From Tychonema litorale BBK16 (GTDB taxonomy: Bacteria > Cyanobacteriota > Cyanobacteriia > Cyanobacteriales > Microcoleaceae), in assembly GCF_021648855.1 (NCBI RefSeq), contig NZ_JAKJHX010000034.1, forward strand, positions 1 to 37,248: a stretch of DNA of 37,248 nt, written 5' to 3'. A program made the position numbers and the translations under genes. Of this stretch, positions 1 to 7,678 are shown in pieces. The notes under the pieces are model-generated. The model had not been told where the DNA came from and ran no database searches. It saw only the letters and a list, made by a program, of their open reading frames with translations. Each line of letters starts with the position of its first letter. The stretch's first letter is position 1.

Positions 1-2
1 GC

Positions 3-1271
3 CAACAATCAGGTAAACTGTACAACAGTGGGGTTTATTTAGCTCGTCAAACTTTTTTCAAGACCGGAAAAATGTTGACAGGAAAATTCGACTTATCTTT
101 GGAATCTTCAGTTGCCAAATCAATGGTTGCTAAGTCGTTGCCATCAACACCAATGCAGCAAACATTGATGTCAGTCACAGAAGCCTTCAAATCTTTTAAA
201 GAATTAAGAGATTTGTACATCAAAGGTCAATTGCATTTCCAGCCCAAGCCACCGGGATACCTCACAGGTTCTAAGTTGTTCAAAGTGGCTTATCCTAATT
301 CGGGAGGGTTAAGACCGAAACTTGTTGGCAATCAGTTAAGATTTCCCTTGGGTTTAACAGTAAGGCGATGGTTTGGAGTTTCTGAATTCTTTCTAACCAT
401 GCCATCGAATCTGGATTTTTACAAGGTTAAAGAGTTTACGATTCTCCCTAAAAATGGTGCTTTTTACCTGGAAATGTCCTACGAGGTTGAAAAAGAACAA
501 CATAATCTGGACATTGGTCAAGCATTATCCATTGACTTGGGGACTGCTGATAATTTAGCAGCTTGTGTCGATACATTAGGAAATTCCTTTTTGATTGATT
601 CTCGTGCAATGAAAGCGATGAATCAATTGTGGAATAAAAGAGTAGCAACTAGACAAGAAGGAAAGCCAGAAGGTTATTGGGATAATTGGTTAGACCGTGT
701 TACCCGAAAACGTAATCACCAAATGCGTGATGGTATCAATAAGACTGCCAAGTTGATTGCTAACCATTGCCTTAAATCAGGAATTGGTACACTGATAGTT
801 GGGTGGAATGAAGGTTTTAAGTCTAACAGCAATCTCGGTAAAGTGAACAATCAAAAGTTTGTTCAAATGCCTTTAGGTAAGCTGAAAAATAGGTTAAAAG
901 AACTGTGCGATTTGCACAGCATCAGATTTGTTGAAACTGAAGAAGCATATACATCGAAAGCTAGTTTTTTAGATGGAGACTCCCTACCCAAATATGGTGA
1001 AAAACCATCGGGGTGGAAAGCATCTGGAAAACGGATTAAACGTGGCTTGTATCAGTCAGCTAATGCTTCGATGGTGAATGCAGACTTAAGTGGTGCTGCC
1101 AATATTCTCAGAAAAGTAGCCAGTAAGTTAGGTGTAAACCTTGACCAACTGGGTAGACGGGTTTTGACGACCGTAGCGAGAGTTAGACTTTGGGTATTAC
1201 CCAAACCTATTCTGTCCGCAGAATCTCAGCGTATGAAAGACCTGAGAGTGTCAATTCGGCGCTTCTATTAG
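3..1271 (+). CDS. tnpB: TnpB-like RNA-guided endonuclease of an IS200/IS605-type element, 5' partial
   Basis: The frame is open from the left edge, so the ATG at 72 is internal; upstream codons read QQSGKLYNSGVYLARQ, a typical TnpB N-terminal segment. TnpB cuts DNA with a RuvC-type site guided by a right-end RNA. Counting from the ATG at 72, visible RuvC acids are D155 (SIDLGTADN), E290/E291 (VETEEAYTSKAS) and D338 (NADLSGAANI). The four-cysteine zinc ribbon normally placed between the last two is absent: this stretch contains no cysteine and reads SFLDGDSLPKYGEKPSGWK instead. No tnpA lies inside the window. The gene ends tail-to-tail with the next minus-strand gene, and the stops overlap. 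It is probably intact, but its true start is outside the window. Confidence 0.9.
   Translation, partial: QQSGKLYNSGVYLARQTFFKTGKMLTGKFDLSLESSVAKSMVAKSLPSTPMQQTLMSVTEAFKSFKELRDLYIKGQLHFQPKPPGYLTGSKLFKVAYPNSGGLRPKLVGNQLRFPLGLTVRRWFGVSEFFLTMPSNLDFYKVKEFTILPKNGAFYLEMSYEVEKEQHNLDIGQALSIDLGTADNLAACVDTLGNSFLIDSRAMKAMNQLWNKRVATRQEGKPEGYWDNWLDRVTRKRNHQMRDGINKTAKLIANHCLKSGIGTLIVGWNEGFKSNSNLGKVNNQKFVQMPLGKLKNRLKELCDLHSIRFVETEEAYTSKASFLDGDSLPKYGEKPSGWKASGKRIKRGLYQSANASMVNADLSGAANILRKVASKLGVNLDQLGRRVLTTVARVRLWVLPKPILSAESQRMKDLRVSIRRFY
1145..1268 (+). ncRNA. Candidate omega RNA / right end of the TnpB element
   Basis: The 3' end of the tnpB gene is rich in hairpins: TTTGGGTA/TACCCAAA at 1189-1205, TCTG/CAGA at 1211-1222 and CTCAG/CTGAG at 1225-1246, followed by TGTCAATTC at 1249-1257. 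TnpB guide RNAs are known to overlap the tnpB 3' end and finish at the element's right end. The same TGTCAATTC occurs at the right-end remnant near 33735. Both boundaries are inferred, and there is no direct evidence of transcription. Confidence 0.4.
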
Positions 1272-1960
1272 TTAGCAGCCTTAATATCTTGCCACCAAAC
1301 ATAAACATAGGGCCACATCAATGTCTCATCTCCTCCAGAATCTAGTTTCACAGTCACCTCATAACGGTCAATATGCGTGAGTTCTCCAGTTTTGCCATTC
1401 AACTGCAATTGTTTCGGATTGTCGGTGCGAATTTCTACTATTTGATTCAACAGTGGTAGCATCTGATTTGAAGAACCCTGAAACGGATTTTTGCCTCTAA
1501 GAATATACCCGCCTATCAAAAATAAGTACATAGAAACTATCAAAAATAATGTACATAAACCCACAATCAGCAATATTTTTTGTTGAGAAAAAGTGGTATA
1601 AACACTTGTAACTCCTACGATTATAGTTCCAAAAAACAACAAATTTGGCAACAATAGCCCGTCTCCCAGAAATATGCTACCAAAAAGTATTAGCACTAAC
1701 TGACAACCGTATAATCCAGCCATCCAATTCCACCCAGTTAGCAACGATGAAGACAGTAGCCAATTCATTGCTATAGTAAGAGCGCCTGCAATTCCTATCG
1801 CCCAAAGCGGTGCTGCATAATCGTACTGTCTGAATGGAAGAAGAACAAAAAAGACTAAAGCATAAGCAAAACCCGCAAAAGCTAAAGCTAATCCGCTAAT
1901 TATTTCGTTCCAGTTCAGCATGGCGATACTTTTTTCAAGTTGGAGGAGTGAAGCGTTCAT
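1268..1960 (-). CDS. Integral membrane protein of unknown function
   Basis: This 230-aa protein has about five hydrophobic segments in its first 150 residues (around 20-42, 50-70, 78-98, 103-123 and 128-152). A soluble C-terminal part of about 75 residues (from NQIVEIRTDNPKQ to the end) looks like a small beta-rich domain. I do not recognise the family. I chose the ATG at 1960 over a TTG at 1963; an internal ATG at 1921 is also possible. The start lies 9 nt after the stop of the PIN-domain gene, so the two are very likely co-transcribed. The last codons overlap the end of tnpB on the other strand, which places the transposon flush against this gene's 3' end. Confidence 0.75.
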   Translation of the reverse strand: MNASLLQLEKSIAMLNWNEIISGLALAFAGFAYALVFFVLLPFRQYDYAAPLWAIGIAGALTIAMNWLLSSSLLTGWNWMAGLYGCQLVLILFGSIFLGDGLLLPNLLFFGTIIVGVTSVYTTFSQQKILLIVGLCTLFLIVSMYLFLIGGYILRGKNPFQGSSNQMLPLLNQIVEIRTDNPKQLQLNGKTGELTHIDRYEVTVKLDSGGDETLMWPYVYVWWQDIKAAN

Positions 1961-1969
1961 CAAACCAGA

Positions 1970-2920
1970 TTATTTAGGGTCGATTGACTTCACAAATTGT
2001 TGTACAGGCTTCGGTAGAGCAGGGATAAAAGTCTTTCTAAAACCTTTTACATCAAAAACTCGCCATAAAATACCTATGGCTACTGTCAAGAAGAATAATG
2101 CTCCCAGAAAATTGAACATATTAGAAATAAAACTGTCGCCCTGTTTTTTGGGAGCAGTAATGTGTTTCATGCGATATACAGCCGGTGCCATTTCTCTAGG
2201 TTCTTCCCGACTGCGAGGTGGCTTTTTCGGGCGATAACTCGAATTTTGATGTTCAGGAAAAGTTGTTTTGTTAGTTTTAGTAGAACTGGTAGCTGATTTT
2301 ACTTCAAAATTGCTCCGCGTCCCAGTGGACTTACTAGGAGAAAATCCGGTTTTATGGACAGTATCCTCCTGAATTTTACTACGGCTCCGCTGAGTTGATT
2401 GGCGATCGGCAAGGGTTCGCATTAAACTTTGCAATTGCTGAGTCGCGGCCGCTGGACGTTCCGCCTTCCTTGCCCAATTTAACAGCATAGCCCCAGTAAT
2501 TCCGCAGAGATTGGCACTTGCTACGGAAGCTATTCGTTTGAGCAGAGGCTGGCTATTGGAAACAAAAATTACGAGTGCGTCTGGGTGTTCCTGAGCTAAA
2601 CCGTAAACGCACTGAGCCGTTGCTACCACTAGCATTGCTGGCTTGCTTTGATTTTTAATCGAAGGTTCTAGGGAGCGGTGCGTTTCTTGAGCATCAGTGA
2701 TGATCCAGCCACTGTCGGCAAAAAAGCGCATAAACTCTCTAGCCACTTGCTCTTGAGCTTTTTCGACTGCTTTCCCTGTCAAATAGTCTATTTCGTCATA
2801 CACTACTTCTGGGAGATAGCAACTTCCCACTTTGGCATATTCTTGCCATATTTGGGTTCTGCCAGCCATCAAAACATCTGCATCAAAAGTTACCAATACA
2901 GGAGGAAGTTGATTAGCCAT
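1970..2920 (-). CDS. PIN-domain protein with C-terminal membrane anchor
   Basis: Residues 1-150 look like a PIN (ribonuclease-like) domain: strand 1 reads VTFDADVLMAG with acids at 13 and 15, then EVVYDEIDYL, and a late VIFVSNSQPLLKRI followed by an Asn/Gly-rich end. About 100 polar, basic, Ser/Thr-rich residues follow (170-265). One hydrophobic segment (FNFLGALFFLTVAIGILW) sits near 275-292, with a short basic tail. I infer a membrane-tethered nuclease or nuclease-like protein with a cytoplasmic PIN domain; catalytic activity is not shown by sequence alone. The ATG at 2920 has an AGGG-containing leader. It is first in an operon with the membrane protein ending at 1268. No antitoxin-like partner lies upstream, so this is not an ordinary VapC. 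Confidence 0.75.
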   Translation of the reverse strand: MANQLPPVLVTFDADVLMAGRTQIWQEYAKVGSCYLPEVVYDEIDYLTGKAVEKAQEQVAREFMRFFADSGWIITDAQETHRSLEPSIKNQSKPAMLVVATAQCVYGLAQEHPDALVIFVSNSQPLLKRIASVASANLCGITGAMLLNWARKAERPAAATQQLQSLMRTLADRQSTQRSRSKIQEDTVHKTGFSPSKSTGTRSNFEVKSATSSTKTNKTTFPEHQNSSYRPKKPPRSREEPREMAPAVYRMKHITAPKKQGDSFISNMFNFLGALFFLTVAIGILWRVFDVKGFRKTFIPALPKPVQQFVKSIDPK

Positions 2921-3058
2921 AACTTTACCCTAGATGCTGAGACAAGTGATTGTTAGTTGATAAATTAAGTTTAAACAAATTGCAACCTTTTGAATTAGGT
3001 CTATTGACCGGAATTTAGGGTGCGATTTAGTGCACGCTAGTCGGAACTTGCCTGATGA

Positions 3059-4576
3059 TTAGTTTCCAATGCCTAAACGCCCAGCTAAAGCTGGAGTCAA
3101 CGGCAATAGTATAGCAATCATCAAAAACAAAGCCAACAAACCCAAAGCTGCGCGAGCGTCGTCAGGTTCAGTTAGCTCGTTGAGGGTGGGCCGTTCCAGA
3201 TTTCGTTGTAAAATCAGAATTACGATCGCCCAATACAGAGCTAAAGGATTAACTAAAGAAGCGATCGCTAGCACTGCAAAGGTCGCTAAAGTCGCCAGAT
3301 TAGCAGTTTTCCGGCCGTAGATTGCTTGCACGATTCTACCCCCATCCAACTGTCCCGCCGGCATCAAGTTAATCGCCGTTATTACCAAACCCAACCACCC
3401 GATAACGACTAGGGGATGAACATCTACCAACGGTTGCTGTAAAGCTGAACCCAAAATTACTTTTGACAAGGTTCCCACCAACACTGAAGCCTTGAACAAT
3501 TCTGCGGGAATTTGAAATAAACTGCCGGGGTGAGAAAGTAATAAACCGACTATCAGCATGGATAGAGCAATTATTCCTCCGGCGGCTTCGCCAGCGATGG
3601 AGATGTCAAATAGCACTTTGCGATTGGGTAGGAGTGACTCAAAACGGTCGATCGCCCCAAAAGAACCTATCTGCCAAGTTGGTATAAAAAATGGCCAACT
3701 TAAGCGAACATTGTACTGACTTGCCAGAACTCGGCGAGCAATTTCACGAGAACCCAAAACCGCCCAAATTCCTGTTGCGATCGGCAGCACTTCTGAATAT
3801 CTTGTCGGCGAACTCAAGAAGTCAAAACCCAGTAACAATCCACTGGTTTCTAATGTAGTAGCAATTGTTGCTAGTAGCAGTACCACGGCTAGGATTTTTT
3901 GAGATAGGGTAGTTGGCTGCGGATCGTTTTCGCTGGGTAAAACGATCACTACTGGCTTGTCGTCCTGATTTTCTACTAAAAATAGTCGGTAGCGATCGCC
4001 CAATCTTGCTTGTAAACTTGCCGACAACCGCGAGTGTACTTGTTCTGGATCTCCCCGCAGATTTCCTTTTAAAATTACCCCATCTTGATAGGGAATGGTT
4101 TCTGTGGCAAAGAAAGTATCGACGCCAAAGATACCTTGAATTGCTTTTAAGTCTTCAGGGGGAACTGGAATTATTTGTGACTGATCATTTGTCTGGGAGG
4201 ATGTTAGGGTTTTAACTGGTTCTCTGGGCGGTGTGGGTGACTCAGGGGCAGAATTGCGATCGCTTACAGATTTTACCTCAGTAGTATCGTGCGATCGTAA
4301 GGCTGAATCTCCGGCGGCCGATCGCAATTCCCTACCCAGATAAATGTACAATCCGGTTGATGCCACTAGCATCAGTAATACCGCGACTAGATTTAGGTAA
4401 ATCCCAACCGAGAACAAACCAAAGAATAACAGCCAGGGACTCATCAGCACAACTGACTGCAACCAAGCCAAAATTCCGAGTTTCCCAAAAGGTTTAGCGC
4501 GATAGAAACCCCTACCCAGGATTCCCACAGCAATTAATAGTAGGGCAATTGTTACCGTATTTTCTGATGCAATCAT
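3059..4576 (-). CDS. Site-2-protease (M50/EGY)-like membrane protein with degenerate zinc motif
   Basis: A multi-spanning membrane protein: hydrophobic N-terminal segments, a charged cytoplasmic part of about 140 residues, then six or so membrane segments. The C-terminal half resembles cyanobacterial/plastid site-2 proteases of the EGY type: GSREIARRVLASQY, then PTWQIGSFGAIDRF, and NLMPAGQLDGGRI. The metal-binding HExxH is replaced by REIAR near residue 277, so both His ligands are missing, while the LDGG motif near residue 408 is kept. Family knowledge suggests a pseudoprotease or substrate-binding role, as for plant EGY3. I chose the ATG at 4576 because AGGA lies 9-10 nt upstream; the frame is open to 4705 (TTG), with another ATG at 4690. 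Confidence 0.85.
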   Translation of the reverse strand: MIASENTVTIALLLIAVGILGRGFYRAKPFGKLGILAWLQSVVLMSPWLLFFGLFSVGIYLNLVAVLLMLVASTGLYIYLGRELRSAAGDSALRSHDTTEVKSVSDRNSAPESPTPPREPVKTLTSSQTNDQSQIIPVPPEDLKAIQGIFGVDTFFATETIPYQDGVILKGNLRGDPEQVHSRLSASLQARLGDRYRLFLVENQDDKPVVIVLPSENDPQPTTLSQKILAVVLLLATIATTLETSGLLLGFDFLSSPTRYSEVLPIATGIWAVLGSREIARRVLASQYNVRLSWPFFIPTWQIGSFGAIDRFESLLPNRKVLFDISIAGEAAGGIIALSMLIVGLLLSHPGSLFQIPAELFKASVLVGTLSKVILGSALQQPLVDVHPLVVIGWLGLVITAINLMPAGQLDGGRIVQAIYGRKTANLATLATFAVLAIASLVNPLALYWAIVILILQRNLERPTLNELTEPDDARAALGLLALFLMIAILLPLTPALAGRLGIGN

Positions 4577-4792
4577 TGTTTCCATTCCTGTTGCTTGCGC
4601 TAATACGGTTTTGTGGAGGTCGATCGCGCTGCCGTCGTCGAACAATAACATTAAATTTCTGGGAACATCAAATAAAGTTGCTGCGAACATATTCAAGTAT
4701 TTCAATAACTAGCTCGATCACTAAGGATAACCTCTGAAGGCTACTCCCCGGATAACTTGTTTCTGGTGTGTTCAGTTGAGTCTATTTAACTG

Positions 4793-4821
4793 TTGACATA
4801 TGAGACATTTTGTGATATGAG
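4793..4821 (+). promoter_or_regulatory. Candidate sigma-70-type promoter with repeated ATATGAGAC
   Basis: TTGACA at 4793-4798, then 17 bases, then an extended -10 (TGA-TATGAG, -10 at 4816-4821). The motif ATATGAGAC occurs twice, 17 bp apart (4798-4806 and 4815-4823), overlapping both elements, so it could be an operator. It points towards the gene pair starting at 5110, about 290 nt away. Confidence 0.35.
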
Positions 4822-4856
4822 ACTGAAACTATTGTCGATCGGGGTCAAACCACAGT

Positions 4857-5020
4857 CCAAGACATCAAGAGTGAACGAAAAATGACCGAAAAACGGAGTC
4901 TTGGGGAACAGTTTTTGTTTTAACCCTTGCTGTGTATAGGTTTTAGTTGACTGGTAAGGTAGAGCTAGAACTAGCGCCTTATTTTCATTTTACCATTTTC
5001 CGTCTGCAAGGAATGGTAAA
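4857..5020 (+). promoter_or_regulatory. Leader region with two inverted repeats upstream of the 5110 operon
   Basis: The 370-nt gap before the next gene contains no credible ORF. It holds CCAAGAC (4857-4863) pairing with GTCTTGG (4898-4904), the latter followed by a T-rich stretch. A perfect 9-bp inverted repeat, TTTACCATT (4989-4997) and AATGGTAAA (5012-5020), sits about 90 nt before the start codon. The first could act as an attenuator and the second as an operator; both roles are inference. Confidence 0.3.
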
Positions 5021-5109
5021 TCAATGAATTAACTGCAACGATCGCCCTGCTTATCCGTGCACTATCATGGAGGAATTCACAGAAAAGCCTAGCGATCGGG
5101 AGTCAATAT

Positions 5110-5382
5110 ATGCAGGCAATCCTTTTAAGCCGTGAAGAAGTTGCACAACGTGCCAAGCAATTGTATGAAAGCACCATCCGCAAAAAGGTAGAAGTGGAAG
5201 AGAACATCGGCAAGATGGTCATCATCGACATTGAGACAGGTGATTATGAAGTCGATAAAACTGGATTGCAAGCATCTCGTAACCTTAGCAAGAAGCACCC
5301 AAATGCTCGACTCTTTGGTATTCGGATTGGATATAATGTTGCTGTCTCATTTGGTGGTGTCATGGAGCGTGTTTACAAGTGA
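5110..5382 (+). CDS. Small hypothetical protein, partner of the aspartic protease
   Basis: A 90-aa soluble protein, charged in its first half (REEVAQRAKQLYES), with a beta-rich second half containing an IETGDYEVD stretch. I do not recognise a named domain. Its stop overlaps the GTG start of the next gene by 4 nt (GTGA), which indicates translational coupling with the retropepsin-like protease. The arrangement resembles toxin-antitoxin operons, but nothing in the sequence shows toxicity. Confidence 0.75.
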   Translation: MQAILLSREEVAQRAKQLYESTIRKKVEVEENIGKMVIIDIETGDYEVDKTGLQASRNLSKKHPNARLFGIRIGYNVAVSFGGVMERVYK

Positions 5383-5744
5383 TTTATGGAATTGTGACAA
5401 ATAAACACCCAATTGTAACGTTGACTTTCTTGCTATCGAATGGCTCAAGCATCCCTATTGAGTTTGTTATAGATACAGGCTTTACTGGGGAATTGTGTCT
5501 TCCTCTAGAAGCTGTTTCATTGATGGGATTGACCTTTAGACACGACACTCCTGCAAATTTGGCAGATAATAGTGAAGTCTTGCTACCAATTCACGAAGCG
5601 ATCGTCCTTTGGGATGGTGAAGAGCGAGAAGTCCTTGTCATTGCAACAGGAAGGCGACCTTTACTTGGAACTTCTTTACTGGATGAGCAAGAACTTGTTA
5701 TTCAGTTTACAGAAGGCGGGTTGGTGACGATCGATGAGTTGTAG
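5379..5744 (+). CDS. Clan AA (retropepsin-like) aspartic protease, single domain
   Basis: This 121-aa protein has the clan AA active-site signature VIDTGFTGELCLP near residues 30-42, with D32 as the expected catalytic aspartate, and a later hydrophobic-Gly element (RRPLLGTSLLDEQEL). The length fits the small single-domain DTGF-type proteases of prokaryotes, which should act as homodimers. Translation starts at a GTG overlapping the upstream stop. Its substrate is unknown; the tightly coupled upstream protein is the obvious candidate partner or substrate. A strong hairpin follows 75 nt after the stop. Confidence 0.85.
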   Translation: MIYGIVTNKHPIVTLTFLLSNGSSIPIEFVIDTGFTGELCLPLEAVSLMGLTFRHDTPANLADNSEVLLPIHEAIVLWDGEEREVLVIATGRRPLLGTSLLDEQELVIQFTEGGLVTIDEL

Positions 5745-5819
5745 CTGCGATCGTCAAACGATGAAAATGAAGAAAGGTTCGTAGTGTCAGTTTTTTATTT
5801 TTGACCTTATGCAAAATAT

Positions 5820-5846
5820 CCGGTTTCTTCAAGAAACCGGGTTTTT
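5820..5846 (+). terminator. Rho-independent-type terminator, dispersed-repeat copy 1
   Basis: CCGGTTTCTT (5820-5829) pairs perfectly with AAGAAACCGG (5831-5840) and is followed by GTTTTT. It lies between the convergent aspartic-protease gene and the minus-strand gene ending at 5905. A near-identical copy, including downstream TATTCGATCGCCC, occurs at 10608. Confidence 0.75.
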
Positions 5847-5904
5847 AATGTATTCGATCGCCCCAACACTTGCACCTGTTGCGCGATCGCGATTAGTACA
5901 AAAA

Positions 5905-6297
5905 TTAAGCCGCCATAGCTGCTGGTAAAGGTTCAATTTCTTCTGATTTGGCGTGACGGCGGGGGTCATCAAAATCCCACGCAAATAGCCAATCTGGGTC
6001 AGCATTGCCGCATCCAATTGAATATATTTGGCTGTGTTTGAAATGCTGGAAAAACTCCTGACATTTTTCATCTGTCATGAGAGATTCTGCTAGTGGCAAG
6101 TCGTGAATTATGGCGTATAGATCGAATTCGTTGCGTTCTGGATTCCATTGATAGCGCAGTTCTGGAGTGTAACCGAGTTCGATGAGTTTTGTTAAAGCCT
6201 CATCAGGGGTTTTATAGTTGTCTAAGTGAACTCGGTTCAGGGAAACAACTACTTGTACGTGGTGGTATTTGGCGGGTGTTAATTGATATTCAGTCAT
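5905..6297 (-). CDS. Conserved-type hypothetical protein, 130 aa
   Basis: A soluble protein with alternating polar and hydrophobic residues and no signal peptide or membrane segment. The middle (NPERNEFDLYAIIHDLPLAESLM) looks alpha/beta; the C-terminus is aromatic-rich (DPDWLFAWDFDDPRRH), then Ala-rich. I do not recognise the family. The ATG at 6297 is supported by an AAGGA 7-10 nt upstream on the minus strand. It is a single-gene unit, convergent with the aspartic-protease operon and divergent from the antitoxin gene at 6451. Confidence 0.75.
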   Translation of the reverse strand: MTEYQLTPAKYHHVQVVVSLNRVHLDNYKTPDEALTKLIELGYTPELRYQWNPERNEFDLYAIIHDLPLAESLMTDEKCQEFFQHFKHSQIYSIGCGNADPDWLFAWDFDDPRRHAKSEEIEPLPAAMAA

Positions 6298-6340
6298 CGG
6301 TTTTTCCTTTTTTTATCATCACAAGTGTAATAAGGATTGA

Positions 6341-6366
6341 CCCCACGGATAAATTCGGGGGCTTTT
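6341..6366 (+). terminator. Short GC hairpin followed by T-run
   Basis: CCCC (6341-6344) can pair with GGGG (6357-6360), followed by GCTTTT. It lies in the divergent gap between the gene at 5905-6297 and the antitoxin gene. It could be a leftover element end rather than a working terminator. Confidence 0.25.
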
Positions 6367-6450
6367 CGCTATCTCAGAGGATTCATTAAACCGTCCTTCT
6401 AGGACGCGGAATGTTAAAATCAGGCTAGTCCCTTGGAGCCAAACGAGCCA

Positions 6451-6681
6451 ATGCTAACCCTAGACCAACTCATTTCAGAGGCAACTGCATTACCAGATGC
6501 AGCCAAAGCTATCCTCATTGACAAAATTGTGGAAAGCATGACAACACAAATTGAGCAAGATATTTTGATGGCAGGAGTAAAGAAAGCTCAAGAACGGATT
6601 GCCGAAATTGAGAGTGGCGCAGTTCAAACCATTCCTGGAGATATTGCCTTGGCCCAAATACGGCAACTCTCAAATCAATGA
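6451..6681 (+). CDS. Addiction-module antitoxin, unstable-antitoxin (PF09720) type
   Basis: A 76-aa helical protein (TLDQLISEATALPDAAKAIL, then a helix ending in AQERIAEIESG). It matches the small 'putative addiction module component' family that accompanies RelE/ParE toxins. I prefer the ATG at 6451; the frame is open to a TTG at 6433. The stop overlaps the toxin start (ATGA at 6678-6681), so the two are translationally coupled. Expected role: neutralise the toxin by direct binding and probably repress the operon. Its spacing and order (antitoxin first) are standard for type II systems. Confidence 0.85.
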   Translation: MLTLDQLISEATALPDAAKAILIDKIVESMTTQIEQDILMAGVKKAQERIAEIESGAVQTIPGDIALAQIRQLSNQ

Positions 6682-6962
6682 AATATGAATTTCACCCAGC
6701 AGCCCTGCAAGAATATGCAGAGGCTGTGCAATTCTTTGCCCAACAAGACAGACACCAAGATTTCATCGACACGATAGAAAATGCCATATTTAAAATTATT
6801 GGAGTACCAGAACGCTGGCCGATCCTTGAAGGTCAGATTCGTCGTTATTTGACCCTCAAATTTTCCTATGCCATCTTATATCGAGTCTATCCCGATCGAA
6901 TCGTAATTGCAGCGATCGTGAGTTGTCGTCGCGATCCAAGCTACTGGAAAGATCGCCTCTGA
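6678..6962 (+). CDS. RelE/ParE-family toxin
   Basis: This 94-aa protein has the RelE/ParE fold pattern: FHPAALQEYAEAVQFFAQQ (two N-terminal helices), then GVPERWPIL, IRRYLTLKFSYAILYRV and a basic end (SCRRDPSYWKDRL). Family members inhibit gyrase or cleave ribosome-bound mRNA; the sequence does not decide which. It starts in the ATGA overlap with its antitoxin. Length and C-terminal motif look complete, so it is probably functional. Confidence 0.88.
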   Translation: MKYEFHPAALQEYAEAVQFFAQQDRHQDFIDTIENAIFKIIGVPERWPILEGQIRRYLTLKFSYAILYRVYPDRIVIAAIVSCRRDPSYWKDRL

Positions 6963-7028
6963 AAATGGACTTCAGCAATAATAATTCAAGTACAAACCTG
7001 TCAATAACCCATTCACCGCCGAAAAATC

Positions 7029-7262
7029 ATGACAGCCGCCGAAAAACTTTACCAACTAATCCAAGCCCTTCCAGAAAACCAAATCAACGAAGTCCTCAAC
7101 TTCGCTGAATTTCTCTACCAAAAAAAACTCTCCCCCCGTCAAACTATCTCCCCCGGCACTCTCACCGGACTTCGGGGCATTGCCAAACGGTCTGGAGCAG
7201 CCCCAAACGATGATGACCTACAAACAGAATACACCGACTATCTCACCCAAAAATACCAGTAA
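7029..7262 (+). CDS. DUF2281-like antitoxin of a VapBC-type pair
   Basis: A 77-aa protein whose first 35 residues (AAEKLYQLIQALPENQINEV, LNFAEFLYQKK) match the DUF2281 helical motif common in cyanobacterial antitoxins. The rest is a polar, acidic tail that probably wraps the toxin. It ends 8 nt before the PIN-domain toxin gene and lies 66 nt after the RelE/ParE gene, so two toxin-antitoxin modules sit in tandem on the same strand. Confidence 0.8.
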   Translation: MTAAEKLYQLIQALPENQINEVLNFAEFLYQKKLSPRQTISPGTLTGLRGIAKRSGAAPNDDDLQTEYTDYLTQKYQ

Positions 7263-7270
7263 GCCATCCC

Positions 7271-7678
7271 GTGAAAATTCTTATTGATACCAACATCGTC
7301 CTGGACTTAATCCTGGAACGGGAGCCCTTTGTCGAGAGTGCGATCGCCCTTTTCGAGCAAATTGAACGGGGCAACTTGGAAGGCTATATCGCCGCAACTA
7401 CCATCACCAATATTTTCTACATCATCCGCAAAACCGAAGGTCGTGAAGTAGCCCTTGCTGCCATTCATCGGCTACTAACTGGACTCCGATTTTGTGCTGT
7501 CGATCGCCAAACCGTCGAAACTGCTCTGGGCCTTGGCTTGAAAGACTTTGAAGACAGCATCCAACTCGCCTGCGCGACCATCGATAGACTTGATGGAATC
7601 GTCACGCGCGATCGGAAAGACTTCATTGGTAGCAACCTCCCTATTTATTCCCCCACAGAACTCTTAAACCAGCTATAG
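7271..7678 (+). CDS. PIN-domain toxin, VapC-like
   Basis: This 135-aa PIN ribonuclease-like protein starts at a GTG (MKILIDTNIVLDLIL). Acidic residues fit the PIN metal site: D6, D95 (KDFEDSIQ) and D114/D117 (VTRDRKDF). VapC-type PIN toxins cleave tRNA, rRNA or mRNA; the target here is unknown. The upstream DUF2281-like protein is the expected antitoxin. The protein is full length, and nothing suggests decay. Confidence 0.88.
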   Translation: MKILIDTNIVLDLILEREPFVESAIALFEQIERGNLEGYIAATTITNIFYIIRKTEGREVALAAIHRLLTGLRFCAVDRQTVETALGLGLKDFEDSIQLACATIDRLDGIVTRDRKDFIGSNLPIYSPTELLNQL

